NCBI GenBank assembly: GCA_022539475.1
Contig: VCMS01000163.1
Location: 1-64,000 of the forward strand
Direction: 5' to 3'
DNA length: 64,000 bases
Source: Gracilaria domingensis
Taxonomy: Eukaryota > Rhodophyta > Florideophyceae > Gracilariales > Gracilariaceae
The translations under genes and the position numbers were made by a program. Under the pieces are notes generated by a model, which did no database searches, was not told the origin of the DNA, and saw only the letters and a list, made by a program, of their open reading frames with translations. How positions within the stretch are numbered: position 1 is the first letter of the stretch; every line of letters starts with the position of its first letter. Below are positions 8,798-19,643 of this stretch, piece by piece.

Positions 8798-11700
8798 CTT
8801 TGAACGCGATCTTGCCGCTTTGGAAAACCGCATTGGTCGTTACCTTGACTTCAAGCATGCCTTTGAACCACATGAATTTCCGTTCTTCATCAACATCATG
8901 ATCAGGGGCGCTCTGTCGCCTTCAATCGATATGGGGCTACGTTCCAAGATGGCGCGCTGTGCTTCACGTGTTTTAACCAAGAGACTCTGTGTGATTCCCG
9001 ACGGCATCCCGTGCCGTGCAATCTTGAAGCGCATCATTGAAGTGCATAATGAATGTATTGACGGCAGTCCGTATATCGGCAGGGATTTCAGAGATTCACA
9101 TTGCCGAAATCTCGCTTTTCTGCTCACGAAGAGCAGGAACTTCCTGACTCCTGATGACAGCGCAGAAAACATATGGAATGAGTTTGCGCACAGGTTACAT
9201 TCTACTGATATTGATGTCAAATTCAGAGCGCTTCTCCTTCTTTCTCACGTTCTGCCCTCCCGAGCCGACTCGTGGTCTGGCTGGGTACCAGAAATTATGA
9301 AGATATGGGAGACCATATCTTGTCCCAGTGATTGGAACACCATCTGGATGAGCATGTTTTCGAGATTGGCTCGGCACCAGCCATGTGTGCATGACTGGAC
9401 GCCGTATCTTTCGCTGGATAACACAGTCGCATGAAGTCTGCCTTTCTGTTGGCTTTGGGTTCGTACGCCTCTCACGGTCAGATTGACCGACACTGTCCAA
9501 CGCACTTGCATTTCTTGATAGATGGAAAGAATATATCAATGTTTGCGATCTTTGCTGTATATTCATTATCTCCGAAGTATTCTGAGGCCTTGGAATACTC
9601 GGAACGATTCTTCACCCTCATTGCCAATTACTTCCATCAGAGTAATAGTGGTTCTTGGTCTTTCTGTACCGGCACATTTCTGTCGTATGTCCTGTCCCAT
9701 CTTTCATCCGGTGTGAATGAAGAGCAGAAAGCTACAAAGGCAAGAGTACTCACGAGAGTTTTGAATGGCCGTGCTACAAAGAGAGTAGCTCCAAGTGAAC
9801 ATCGTCTCACTCCAGATATTATTAACAAGCTCGTTCACATTTTACGCCCGCTTATTCATCACGGATTACATTCCAAGGTCATGAACTTATCCATGCATTC
9901 GGCAACTGCAGCAAAAGAGCTAGCATTACTACAGCCTGGGAAGGTTGTCGAACCCCTGCTTATTGAAGCTGCCGAAGGTCTTTGTTCCGTCTCTTCCCGT
10001 CACCGTACTTTCGCTGCCCTTAAGCGTCTTGCGTCTTTGACCCTTTTATTTGTAGATGGAGACATATTTCTGAATGGGATGGACTACCTAACCCAAGCGC
10101 TTGAGCTAACACTGCCGGGAATCGATCCCAACGATCTGGGAAAGACCGAGTATACTCTAAAGTTTATCGCGGGTGCCGCTGCTAGGCTGCAAAGCATTTT
10201 CGAGGAAGATCACAGTAGTGGCTTTGAGGACTTCCTAGAGGACTACGTGCCACAGATTTTGGATCGCACATTCTCAAAACTTGAATCTCTTGAAGCACCT
10301 CCGAAGAAGAATAGAAATGGGGTGTACAGTTCAGGCGATTCCCATCTTTCTTTCTTCATGTTTTCTGTGGCTATAGAGAACCTGTTCGGAGCTCTTCCTG
10401 GAACGATTGCTGAGTCAGCAACACACCGAATTGCCCAGAAACTAACTGGGTCTGCTTGCAAAAATGGTATGAAGTACTATGGGGTCCTGGTCAGAGCTGC
10501 AGCAGCTGCAACCACAGTCTCAAGAGGTGGGTCTTCAGTGTCCATTTTCGTTCCGTCTTTGATCCGGAGCATACTTGACGATGGTGCTGCTGTCGAAACT
10601 ACCAAGAAGTGTTTGGCTACTGTAAGTGGAACGGAAATGGTTTGGAGAATTCGTATGCTCGCACAAGCATGCCGTGCCGTAGGGTGTGGGATAGGTGACC
10701 ATCTTGATGAGATAGCCCTAATTATTCGTCTAGCAATGGACAAATCGTCTCACCTGACCTACAAGGACGGGGGTCGACTGCTTCGAGGTGTTCATGAAGG
10801 ACTAACATCCCTTCAAATAAAATTTGGTCCAGGAACAGTATCAGAGCATTAGCCAAAAGAAGACGAAGGAATCTACTACTTTGAATGGCACATTCCAACA
10901 GAAGAAGAATGGAGAGAAGGTGAACATTTGGTTGAACTGTTCATGAACAAGGCAGAGGAGCTTTGCAACTACTCTCCCGAAGATAAAGGACTGAAGTCGC
11001 TCACAACAGATCACGATGTTTTGTTCAGAGTGCTGCGCCTGCTGCATGCGCTCCAGAAAGGTGGTCGATGCTTCCTTGCAGGTGCTATGCCAGATCATTT
11101 CAAGGCTCTCGACAAACACGTAGCAGGAAGTACTACAGTAACCGGGTCCGATGCTCGTTTGGCTTTGAAGAAGCCAATTCAAGTCGGTTTTGGAGGTGAA
11201 AGAGTGGAAAGCAATGGATACAAGTTCGTGACGAGTATGTGGAAGAGACTATATTCTTTGGTATCGCTTAATATGAAGAAAGTGTTGCTGTGCCGGCCCG
11301 ATGACGGCGCTCTATTGTAGCGCTGTCTTGAACCGATTGAACTTGCTCATGAGCGGTTCAGAAAAGGAGACCGAAGTCGGCAAACTATGTACGCGTCTCG
11401 AAGCTACAAGTCTTCGTACAAGTCTGTCATTTCAGCGAAGCGACCTTTCGGATGTGAAGGAAGAGTTGGAAGAGCAATGTCTCGTTTTATTATTAAGCTT
11501 AGAATTGAAGCTCATCATGAAATGCGGTTGAGTATTGGGGCCAGAGGTGGAGCCGGCGCTTTGGGGACAGTCGAAACTATGGTAAGTCTACTCTCGGAAA
11601 TGGCTCTTAACGACTTCCCTCGTTTTCGTTCTGAAGCGAGTGGAGTTCTCACCAGAGCACTGAGAATCGTTCGTCCACACATTCGAAAGAGGGAAGTTCT

Positions 11701-14119
11701 CTCCGTCATCGATCGCCTTCGAAGCGCAGCTTTTGGGTCGTACAATAAGGAAAGTCTGAAGACCAAGAAATCATCTGAAGACACAGATACTCTTATCAAG
11801 ACTGAAGATGATATGGGAGATTCAGGCGCCTCAAACAAAACGAACCCCTTATGGAAAGACGGCGAAATCTCTTATGAGCAGATCATTGGCTCATCATCTA
11901 TCCTACGTAGCTCTGCACTTGCTCCTATGATAATGCGTGACTGGTCTCTGTTTTCCCTCATGATCAAGACCATATTGTTTGCATTGTCGAAGGCGGAACG
12001 TGCAGACGGTGCGGGTGCCTAGACAGTCCTATTCGCTAATCTTTCCGATCTCGTCAGACCACTACGACTTCGTCAATTGCGACAGATTGGTGAAGACCTC
12101 GAAACTATTCCACGCCATGTCTTAAATGCGTCTGAACAGCTAGATCAGCAAAACAGACAGAAGCACTATGTTGATCTGAGTGAGCACTTGTTGAGCCTAT
12201 TGACCTCTCTAGGTTTGGACGTTCCCGAGTTGAATGGGGTCACGAAGACGAAAGGTAATGGAACGCACTGGAAGACCGAGATATTGATCACAACGGTGTT
12301 GTACTTTTTGCTTCGGGACGATCGGCCTCCCTCGGCAGCTGTTGCAGACTTCTTCACTCGCAGTATAGTTTCAGACATCATGGCCTTGCGTCATGTTTCT
12401 TCACGAGCAGTTTTTCTCATGCTTGCCCTTAGTGAGAAGATGGCGAAAAGAGATGGCAAGAACGATAGACGATCTTCCCTTGGATTAATAGATTGGTCTT
12501 CGTCGGGAGATAGTGCACTTATGACCGTCTCATCTCTTATAGGTTCAAAAGAGTATGTTCGGAAGCTGATTCATACTCTTGCTCTACACCATGATGACGC
12601 TTCGGACGGCGGCCTACGCCGTATCGACCTTGCGGTGATGGGTGGACTTGGTTTGACGTTTCTTTCTCGTACAAATGACGGTGAGTGCTGCTGGATTGTG
12701 TACGGAGGACGCCAGTGGCCTACTTCATGGCATCCTAGATCAAAAGATACACTCAATCTTGTTAGTGTGCGATACTACGAGGCGTTTGCAAGGATTTGGG
12801 GGAAAAGTTGCTATGAAGCTGCGCATCCAACGTTAACGGAGCTCGTAGAGACGATCAAGCTGAAACGCGAGTGTATCATTGAAGGAGTCAAGGACGAAGA
12901 TGTCAAGGTTGTTGCCGGAGAAGTGCTGGCTGGCTGATGTCGAGGCTTAAATCATCTTGAATGCAAGGATAAATGTATGCAAGCCAGTGTGGAACAACTC
13001 GCTGTCAGCTTTCTGAACGAGATTTCTGGTCCTACAGGAAAGATCAATTGCAGTACAATCATTCGATTGATAAGTACTTCCGGAGAAGAAACAGTTGGAT
13101 ACAAGGTTCGCACGGGATTGCAGAACTGGCTGTTTGAGAGCAAGCCACTCATTGTTGGAATGGAAGAGGGCCCAGTTGCCCAGCAGCAAGCCAGAAGATT
13201 GCGCTATCTTCACTCATGCGTTTGAGATATAACAGATCCAGAGGATCCGCGTATGGTGCGATTCACGAAAGAACTCACCAAACCACTTATAGCAGAAGTC
13301 GGGTTCGATCATAAGTTGAAGACTGTGCGTGAAGAAGTTGCGCGTTGCCTTGCCCTAGTTGCCATTGATATGCCTGCAGACTACAGATCCAAATTTGACG
13401 AGAACTTGGAAGAGCTCTTGAGCAGTCTAAGTATTATGGAAGGTGGCAATGGGGAAGAAGCAGATATTGATGCTGAAGTTGACGAAGACGTTAAAATGAC
13501 GGATACAGAAGCTGAGAAAGCCCACGCAGCCGAACAGGTTAAGAGGAGTCGCTCGAGACAAAGAGAGACGCTGTGTAGATTTGTGTCCACTTCACAATGG
13601 AATGGTCGGGTACAGGGCTTTGAAAGTTGTGTTTCAAAGCTGATTCCATCTTTATTCTCATGTTAAAACGATTCAAATCAAGAGCGTGTGTCTCATGCCC
13701 GTATGACCCTGTCATTTACTTCGCAAGTTACCTCCTTCGGAGAAGGTCTTGGATCAAGTCGTATCTCAAATGGAGGTGACTGCCAAGGACAACCGGTGGA
13801 AGGTACGTTCAGGGATTCCTGGATGTTTGCAAGTGTTTAATTCACCAATTTGTTCATGGTAAAGCCTGCGACTGTGAAGAGAATGCATGATATCGTCAGT
13901 GGCTTGCCTGTCGCACGAGATACGTTCAATGCGAAGGTATACGGCGATAGTGATTCACTGTTCGTTTACACGGGCCTGGAAAGCATTGGAGAAGCTCCGA
14001 AACTTGGCAATGAACTCCAGAGAGATATCAACAAGGAATATAGAACCCTGAAAATCGAGATAGAAGCGATCTACAAGAAAATGATAGTGCTTTCGTTTGG
14101 GAGAGAGCGAAAGATATGA
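8798..14119 (+). pseudogene. Proteasome activator PA200/BLM10-like gene, broken
   Basis: PA200/Blm10 is a large HEAT-repeat protein that caps the 20S proteasome. Family landmarks include LPGIDPNDLGKTEYTLKFIA near 10110-10170, WHIPTEEEW near 10890, MYASRS near 11387, the RG-containing segment at about 12930-12970 and the C-terminal HEAT region LKTVREEVARCLALVAIDMP near 13315-13375. Homology starts at roughly residue 80-90 of the animal protein, so the N-terminus is missing. A phase change occurs near 9431. After it, one frame runs from 9431 to about 13660 interrupted only by in-frame stops: TAG at 10850, 11318 and 12020, TGA at 12935 and 13223. Beyond 13660 it shifts again (DNRWKVRSGI near 13785). 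No intron explains the stops. No full-length product is possible without recoding. Confidence 0.85.
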
Positions 14120-14319
14120 GATAAAGAGATAGGATGGAAGCAAAGCGTAGTTCATTTACGAAGCATAACAGTGATCGCATCCCACCACCACCCGGTGGCT
14201 AGTGTCTACTACACTTTCGCCACCACGATCACAGAAATAGAGCCCCTAGCATTTTCTAATCAACAATGAATCTGTACCTACGACAACAAGAAACTGAAAA
14301 GACAATGGCAAGTTAGAAA

Positions 14320-15825
14320 TCAATTCTGCTTGTCGCGATCGCCAGTTTTCCTGTCTTCGCAGAAGTCCTTGAGGCGTTTCTTGCTGCGGTGCAAAATCCC
14401 GAGAAGCATTTCCTGGACCTCACTATCTCCTCCAAGTTCAAGAGCGCGCTTGTGCATCTCTACGCTTGTGAGTACATCACCAGCAAGGCGTTTCTCCTCC
14501 TCGGAAATCTCAACATCGACTCGAACGCGCTTCGGCCTGTTTTCACTTCGCTCCGGGTGACTCTCCAACTGCTGCTTCACGTAGCCAGTAAAGTTGCTCA
14601 GCGACTTCGACATTTCGTTTAGACTTCCCTGTATGTCGGAGCTGCGTCTCTTTTGTGACTTTGTGTCTCCGCTTTCGCGCGCAGTGCTCTGATTAATACC
14701 TTCATCGAGGCCCCCTGCACCGTTGTCGATTAGTTTCGATGTCAATTGGAGTAGGTTTGTTTCCTCCCGAGGAGTACCCATCCTGCATACCAAGAACATG
14801 ATCAGCGTCCTCTTCGACTTCATTGTGTAGTGTCCAGTACCTGTAAGCTCAAGAAAAGAAACGATTCGGTCTGGGTCATTCTGCCCGGAGGCGGACCACT
14901 TATCACAAACATCAGTAAAATGGCGCCTTGCGTCGTAGAACTGTTCCTTAAGTACAGAAGCCTTCCTCTCACAAAGCGCCCGAGCATTAGAGTCAACTTC
15001 TTCCAGGTGCCCTGTAAAGTTCTCCTTGGAGTCAACGAGGGGATTGTTAAATCTCTGTGCGATGCAACCCCAGAATGCTTCGCGTGTAATGCGACAACCC
15101 ATTTCATCCTTTGACAGTTCCAGTCCACATGCTTTCAACAGCGCATGGCGGCATAAGTTGTCATCCCTGAGTAGGACAAGAAGACGCGCAAACTCATTGA
15201 GCGAAAAGTTAGCTTTCTTCTCGCCTACACAAATGTCCGGATTAATACCTCCCTTCATAACGACTCGCACTGCACTGGTTGCTGGTTTTTTGTCAGACTG
15301 ATGCAACCGCTGGATCAAGGTCTGAACTTCGGGGAGAATGTCCCACGTTCTGCAGCCTTGAATTGAAGCTTGAACCCAAGCTTGGTAATCTCTGCACCCA
15401 TGATTCTTGCGAATGAGCTCATCAAACGCTGTTCCTTTTTCAGTAAGGACAAAAACATATATCATGCACCTTGCGATCAGTGCCCCCTTCGAGCGGGAAC
15501 TTATAATGAGCTTCCATTGCTTTGAAATATGATGAAGATCTTTCACAGTTCTCGAGCACAAGTACGAATAAAAGTGAACTGCTTTCTCGCGATCTTTGAA
15601 CTGACATGATGCAAACTCTGGGTCTTGTGTAGTGTTGGTCTCGGTTGGAATACCGGTGCGATTGTGAGCGTTAGAGATTGTTTTGCGGGGACTACGTCGA
15701 ACGGGCGGAGCACTTGTAATGTTCGACATAGAAACTAGATGTTGTTCAGTTTGCAGTAGACTACGACTCAACAAGACTTCTGAAAGACGCTGTTGGGAAG
15801 ACCCAGGTGTTTCCGAGTTTTGCAT
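14320..15825 (-). CDS. Unknown protein with basic, charged C-terminus
   Basis: The frame encodes 501 residues from the first ATG (upstream it opens only at GTG; a second candidate ATG starts MSNITSAPP about 32 residues later). I do not recognise the family with confidence. The N-terminal 60 residues are Ser/Gln-rich, with a short basic SPRK motif. The middle (about 80-370) looks globular and helical. The segment REAFWGCIAQRFNNP, followed by a predicted helix ending in DVCDKWSASGQNDPD, faintly recalls Myb/SANT-like proteins encoded by DNA transposons. The C-terminal 130 residues are charged and probably coiled coil, with basic motifs SQKRRSS and RPKRVRVD that could be nuclear localisation signals. 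A nuclear or transposon-derived DNA-binding role is only a guess. The frame is long and uninterrupted, so it is probably real. Confidence 0.6.
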   Translation of the reverse strand: MQNSETPGSSQQRLSEVLLSRSLLQTEQHLVSMSNITSAPPVRRSPRKTISNAHNRTGIPTETNTTQDPEFASCQFKDREKAVHFYSYLCSRTVKDLHHISKQWKLIISSRSKGALIARCMIYVFVLTEKGTAFDELIRKNHGCRDYQAWVQASIQGCRTWDILPEVQTLIQRLHQSDKKPATSAVRVVMKGGINPDICVGEKKANFSLNEFARLLVLLRDDNLCRHALLKACGLELSKDEMGCRITREAFWGCIAQRFNNPLVDSKENFTGHLEEVDSNARALCERKASVLKEQFYDARRHFTDVCDKWSASGQNDPDRIVSFLELTGTGHYTMKSKRTLIMFLVCRMGTPREETNLLQLTSKLIDNGAGGLDEGINQSTARESGDTKSQKRRSSDIQGSLNEMSKSLSNFTGYVKQQLESHPERSENRPKRVRVDVEISEEEKRLAGDVLTSVEMHKRALELGGDSEVQEMLLGILHRSKKRLKDFCEDRKTGDRDKQN

Positions 15826-16334
15826 TGCAGCTTTCAGAGAGAGAGTTACCTGTGGGCAATTGTCGAGAGTCAGAGAGGGTATTGCGAGCTGCAGCACAGA
15901 GAAAGCGGCCGTGTTTCGGACGATGGGACGAGATGCCGGCGGTTACTTTTCCTTCCAGAGGCAATGTGAAATAGAGTTTGTGGCGTAGTGGCGACTATTA
16001 GAGAGGCTTAAGACTCCGTGTTGCCGCAGAGGCAACAACAAACGATGGGGAGAGATAGGGTAGGGCAAAATTAACATAGCGCAGGTGGTGCGCAAGCGCG
16101 GGGTGCGTCTGTGGAGCGCAGGGTGTGCAAGCTGCCAGATCAAAAGAGCGGCATGCTCTATTATGCAACTCTGCAACTTGGAGGACCAGAGCAAGCCCCA
16201 AGGGTCTTTGGCGTCTTCTGGAACGTAGATTTCCTTACAGAAAAACTAGGTTTGATGCGGTTTAGGAAAAGCGTAGAGGCCCCAAGCGGGACCATATCCT
16301 GGCCACTTAGCATCGTACAAGTCTCGTCAACGAC

Positions 16335-16373
16335 AACGACAACGCGTGGTCAACGCTTGTTAAGACAGGGCCT
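16335..16373 (+). promoter_or_regulatory. Upstream element of EF-Tu shared with RRM gene
   Basis: The core CAACGCTTGTTAAGACAG lies at about 16351-16368, followed by GGCCTCA. It matches the stretch upstream of the RRM gene (5634-5672, opposite strand) in the same orientation relative to the gene. It ends about 142 bp before the EF-Tu ATG. The last 13 bases (AGACAGGGCCTCA) recur upstream of EF-G2. Confidence 0.6.
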
Positions 16374-16514
16374 CATTTTGCATATGGCATCGCGCGGGAT
16401 CGCACCCACTCGCAGCCGACGGCGGGAGCAGAGTTCCTCTCGTCGACTTTCCGCCGTCTTCCCGCCGCCTTCCTGCCCCCCGCTCTGCCGACTGAAGCGC
16501 CTCGATCCGTCAGT

Positions 16515-17873
16515 ATGCAGCGATTTTCGTCCCTCGGCGTGCGGTTGGCGCGCGCTGCCCTGGCGCCGCTTGGCGCCGCCCCTGCCCACATGCAGAGGCG
16601 CGCCCTTGCCACCGCCGTATTCGAGCGCACCAAGCCGCACATTAACGTCGGCACCATCGGCCACGTCGATCATGGAAAGGTACGTTCAATACCTGCATTC
16701 AGCTTTCTTTCGCTGCGCTGGATCAAGTCCAAATTTGATTCTCACCCACACTTGTAGACTACCCTCACTGCCGCCATCACCAAGGTACTTGCGGAAACCG
16801 GAGGTGCGACTTTCACTGACTACGAGCAGATCGACAAGGCCCCTGAGGAGAAGTCGCGTGGTATCACCATCTCCACCGCCCATGTCGAGTATCAGACTGA
16901 TAAGCGACATTACGCTCACGTCGATTGCCCCGGTCATGCTGACTATGTCAAAAACATGATCACAGGCGCGGCCCAGATGGATGGCGCCATTCTCGTCGTT
17001 TCTGCCGCCGACGGGCCTATGCCACAAACGAGGGAGCACATCCTGCTTGCGCGTCAAGTCGGAGTGCCACACATCGTAGTTTTCCTCAACAAATGCGACA
17101 TGGTTGATGATGACGAGCTTGTCGAACTTGTCGAAATGGAGGTCCGTGATTTGCTTTCTTTTTACAAGTTTCCTGGGGAGGAAACACCTATCGTGAAGGG
17201 AAGCGCTCTGCAGGCTTTACAAGGGGGTGATGTCTCCCTTGGTCGTGACGCTGTTCTTAAGCTCATGGCGAACGTAGACGATTACATTCCAGAACCTAAA
17301 CGCGCCTTGGACAAGCCATTTCTCATGAGCGTGGAGGATGTTTTTTCCATTCAAGGACGTGGCACTGTCGTCACCGGTCGCGTCGAGCAGGGGACAATCA
17401 AGGCTGGCCAGGAAGTTGAGATCGTTGGTCTCAAGGACACCGTTAAAACGGCGTGCACTGGTGTTGAGATGTTTAAGAAGAGCCTGAACGTCGGACAAGC
17501 TGGAGACAATCTTGGTTGTCTGCTGCGCGGTGTAAAACGTGACGAAGTACATCGAGGCCAAGTTCTATGTGAGCCAGGAACAGTCAAGCCGTATAGCAAG
17601 TTTGAAGCAGAGATTTATTGTCTAACTAAGGAAGAAGGAGGGCGCCACAAGCCTTTCTTTTCGAACTACAGTCCACAATTCTATGTTAGAACGGCTGATG
17701 TAACGGGTAAGTTCATCCTCCCGGAGGATGTGCAAATGGTTATGCCAGGCGACAATGTCACTTGCCAGGCTGAGATTCTTAGTAAGGTTGCTATGGATGA
17801 AGGGTTAAGGTTCGCAGTCAGGGAAGGAGGTAGGACAGTTGGCGCGGGAGTGGTCACCAAGTTGATAGAGTAA
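16515..17873 (+). CDS. Elongation factor Tu, mitochondrial, one intron
   Basis: EF-Tu is the GTPase that delivers aminoacyl-tRNA to the ribosome. Exon 1 (16515-16679) encodes [20 protein letters not shown], an Arg/Ala-rich mitochondrial leader, then [14 protein letters not shown]. The intron (16680-16757, 78 bp, GTACGT to TTGTAG) splits the P-loop exactly between GHVDHGK and TT. Exon 2 (16758-17873) carries [19 protein letters not shown] and the two C-terminal beta-barrel domains, ending VVTKLIE. The mature length is close to bacterial EF-Tu (426 residues with leader). Red algal plastids usually keep their own tufA, so this nuclear copy is taken as mitochondrial; that part is inference. The single intron resembles others in the window. 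Confidence 0.93.
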
Positions 17874-18154
17874 CGGTCCTTGGGCTTCCTGCCCACGGTT
17901 TTGTAAATGCCTATACGCAATGAGGACAGAGGGCTGGATGAGTGATTTCCGCCGAGTCTTGCGGCGTGCAACTGGAAGCTGAACAACGCGTTTCTCTTCG
18001 ACGGGATGAACAACAGGCCCAGCGATGTTCCCAGTGCACACGGATCCTACATGGCGAACAACATTGAATGCGCAATCAATTATGCATGCGTTTAATGAAG
18101 ACATCGGTCTCTTCAAGTATGCATCTCGCTCTGGTGAGTGGCTGGAAGTCAGAG

Positions 18155-18898
18155 TTAAGCGAACGCATACGGCATTGTTGCGATACAATCAAGAAGTGCA
18201 GCGATGAATCGAATCTGCTGATCGATTGGGCACACTGACACTGACGGTACATGTACGAAGAGCGAATCCGCGTTTCGAACTTCTGCAAGCATAAGCGAGT
18301 TGTAATAGACCCAGTTGCATACAAAACGACCTGCGTCTGTAGAGAGTTGCACGTTGAAGTTCTGACGTTTGAGTTCCTCGGCTAGCTTCTCCAGACAAAG
18401 AGAGGTTCTGCGAACAGCCATTACGTCGCTGTTATTCTTGTCGATCGGGCGTTTTATCGGTGTCCAACCGAGTTCGTCGGGGCACGAGAAGGTCGCTTCA
18501 TTGCGGGCTTGATGCTCGAGTTCGAAATTTATCGCGCGCATGTTTACGCCGAGATGAATGAAGATGACACGTCTGTCCGAACGGCGACGTAATGTAAGGG
18601 TGGAGTGGGTGGGATTATCCAGCTGTTTGTACAATGTCTCTAGCTCGGCCCTGGAGGTTTCCGCCGCCACTTTCAAGACGTTTGTTGTCGCCAAAACTGC
18701 ACCGGAGTGCAACGGGTGTGAGCCGAGATAAGCGGGAAGTGCCTCGACAATACTTTGTGTGGGGTTGCTCGGCACATTATGGAATCGAGAGAAGCCTGTG
18801 AGGTGAAACTCGGTTACCTTCGAGTCCTCATCGGCAGTTGCGGAGGCTATGGCCGGCTGCTCCAACAGCGTTGCTGAATAGTCGGGCACTGTGCCCAT
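18155..18898 (-). CDS. Pyroglutamyl-peptidase I (C15 family)
   Basis: The protein has 247 residues, close to the usual length. It removes N-terminal pyroglutamate from peptides in the cytosol. Family C15 landmarks are present: the N-terminal strand FHLTGFSRFHNVPSNPTQ (usual form TGFGPF..VPxNPS), the central VIFIHLGVNMRAINFELE, the catalytic cysteine segment STDAGRFVCNWVYYNSL, and a histidine in LFVHVPSV that fits the catalytic His. The ATG at 18898 is the first in frame. The canonical GFxPF reads GFSRF, a small deviation. It is transcribed towards EF-Tu, with about 280 bp between the two stop codons. Confidence 0.88.
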   Translation of the reverse strand: MGTVPDYSATLLEQPAIASATADEDSKVTEFHLTGFSRFHNVPSNPTQSIVEALPAYLGSHPLHSGAVLATTNVLKVAAETSRAELETLYKQLDNPTHSTLTLRRRSDRRVIFIHLGVNMRAINFELEHQARNEATFSCPDELGWTPIKRPIDKNNSDVMAVRRTSLCLEKLAEELKRQNFNVQLSTDAGRFVCNWVYYNSLMLAEVRNADSLFVHVPSVSVCPIDQQIRFIAALLDCIATMPYAFA

Positions 18899-19643
18899 TT
18901 TGACTTACGTGGAGGTAAACGATCTCTGCACGGAAACGGGTTGGTACGGTCACGGTTCGGTAGTAGCAATCGGATTTGCTGAGCAGGTATGCTAGGAGCA
19001 GAGAGGGGAGTCGAGCGAGAAGCTTTACTGGAAGAAAGATGCACGAACCGCTCTAGGTTACACGGCGGAAGCGGTGTGCATGCAGCAGATATGTCAGCCA
19101 TTGCGCGCTCCACGAAGCAAGCATTTCCACGATGCTTCGGCGTTGCATCGCGCACGAAATGTACAGCCAATAGCAATTCGGCATGGCTCTGAAATATCTG
19201 CTGCAGATATGTCTCCCCAGATAAATCCCGCATCGCTTCGCTCAACCGTCCAGTTTCATTTCCGCCTCCCAGCATGAGCAACATTATGCCTTCGGAAAAC
19301 ACCCGACGGAAATAGATACGCCTACAGCTCGGGGAACCATACGCGATGGCACAAACTGTGGCTGTACCTCTGTACTTTCACTTTCTTCAGCATAACTTCC
19401 AGAATGCAGTTCTCTGGCTGTACACGACGGTGACAACGCGCCGCCTTACCTTCTTCAGAAGGTAAAGAAGTTGAATAAATTATGCTACAGGGAATCCCTC
19501 TAGACTCGCAAGCTCTCCAAAATATTACTTCAGTAGGGAACAACGCCAATCCGTTGACAGCTTGCCCTTACAATCCAAGGCACTAAAGTGCAAGACATGC
19601 AGTAGTGCCCGCAATAAACGTGACGAAAGCAACTGAACCGTTC
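18899..19643. other. Intergenic, upstream of pyroglutamyl-peptidase
   Basis: No gene is recognised. A minus-strand open frame at 18847-19302 lacks an ATG and overlaps the peptidase start in another frame. It is GC-balanced and not repetitive. Confidence 0.4.

Noticed and set aside
7400-11375. Similar stretches TGCTCATGAGC...GGAGACCGA at 7403 and 11345
   Set aside because: About 28 bases with several mismatches. One lies inside PA200-like coding sequence. I take it as chance.
18847-19302. Minus-strand frame upstream of pyroglutamyl-peptidase
   Set aside because: It overlaps the peptidase start in another frame and lacks an ATG and any domain.
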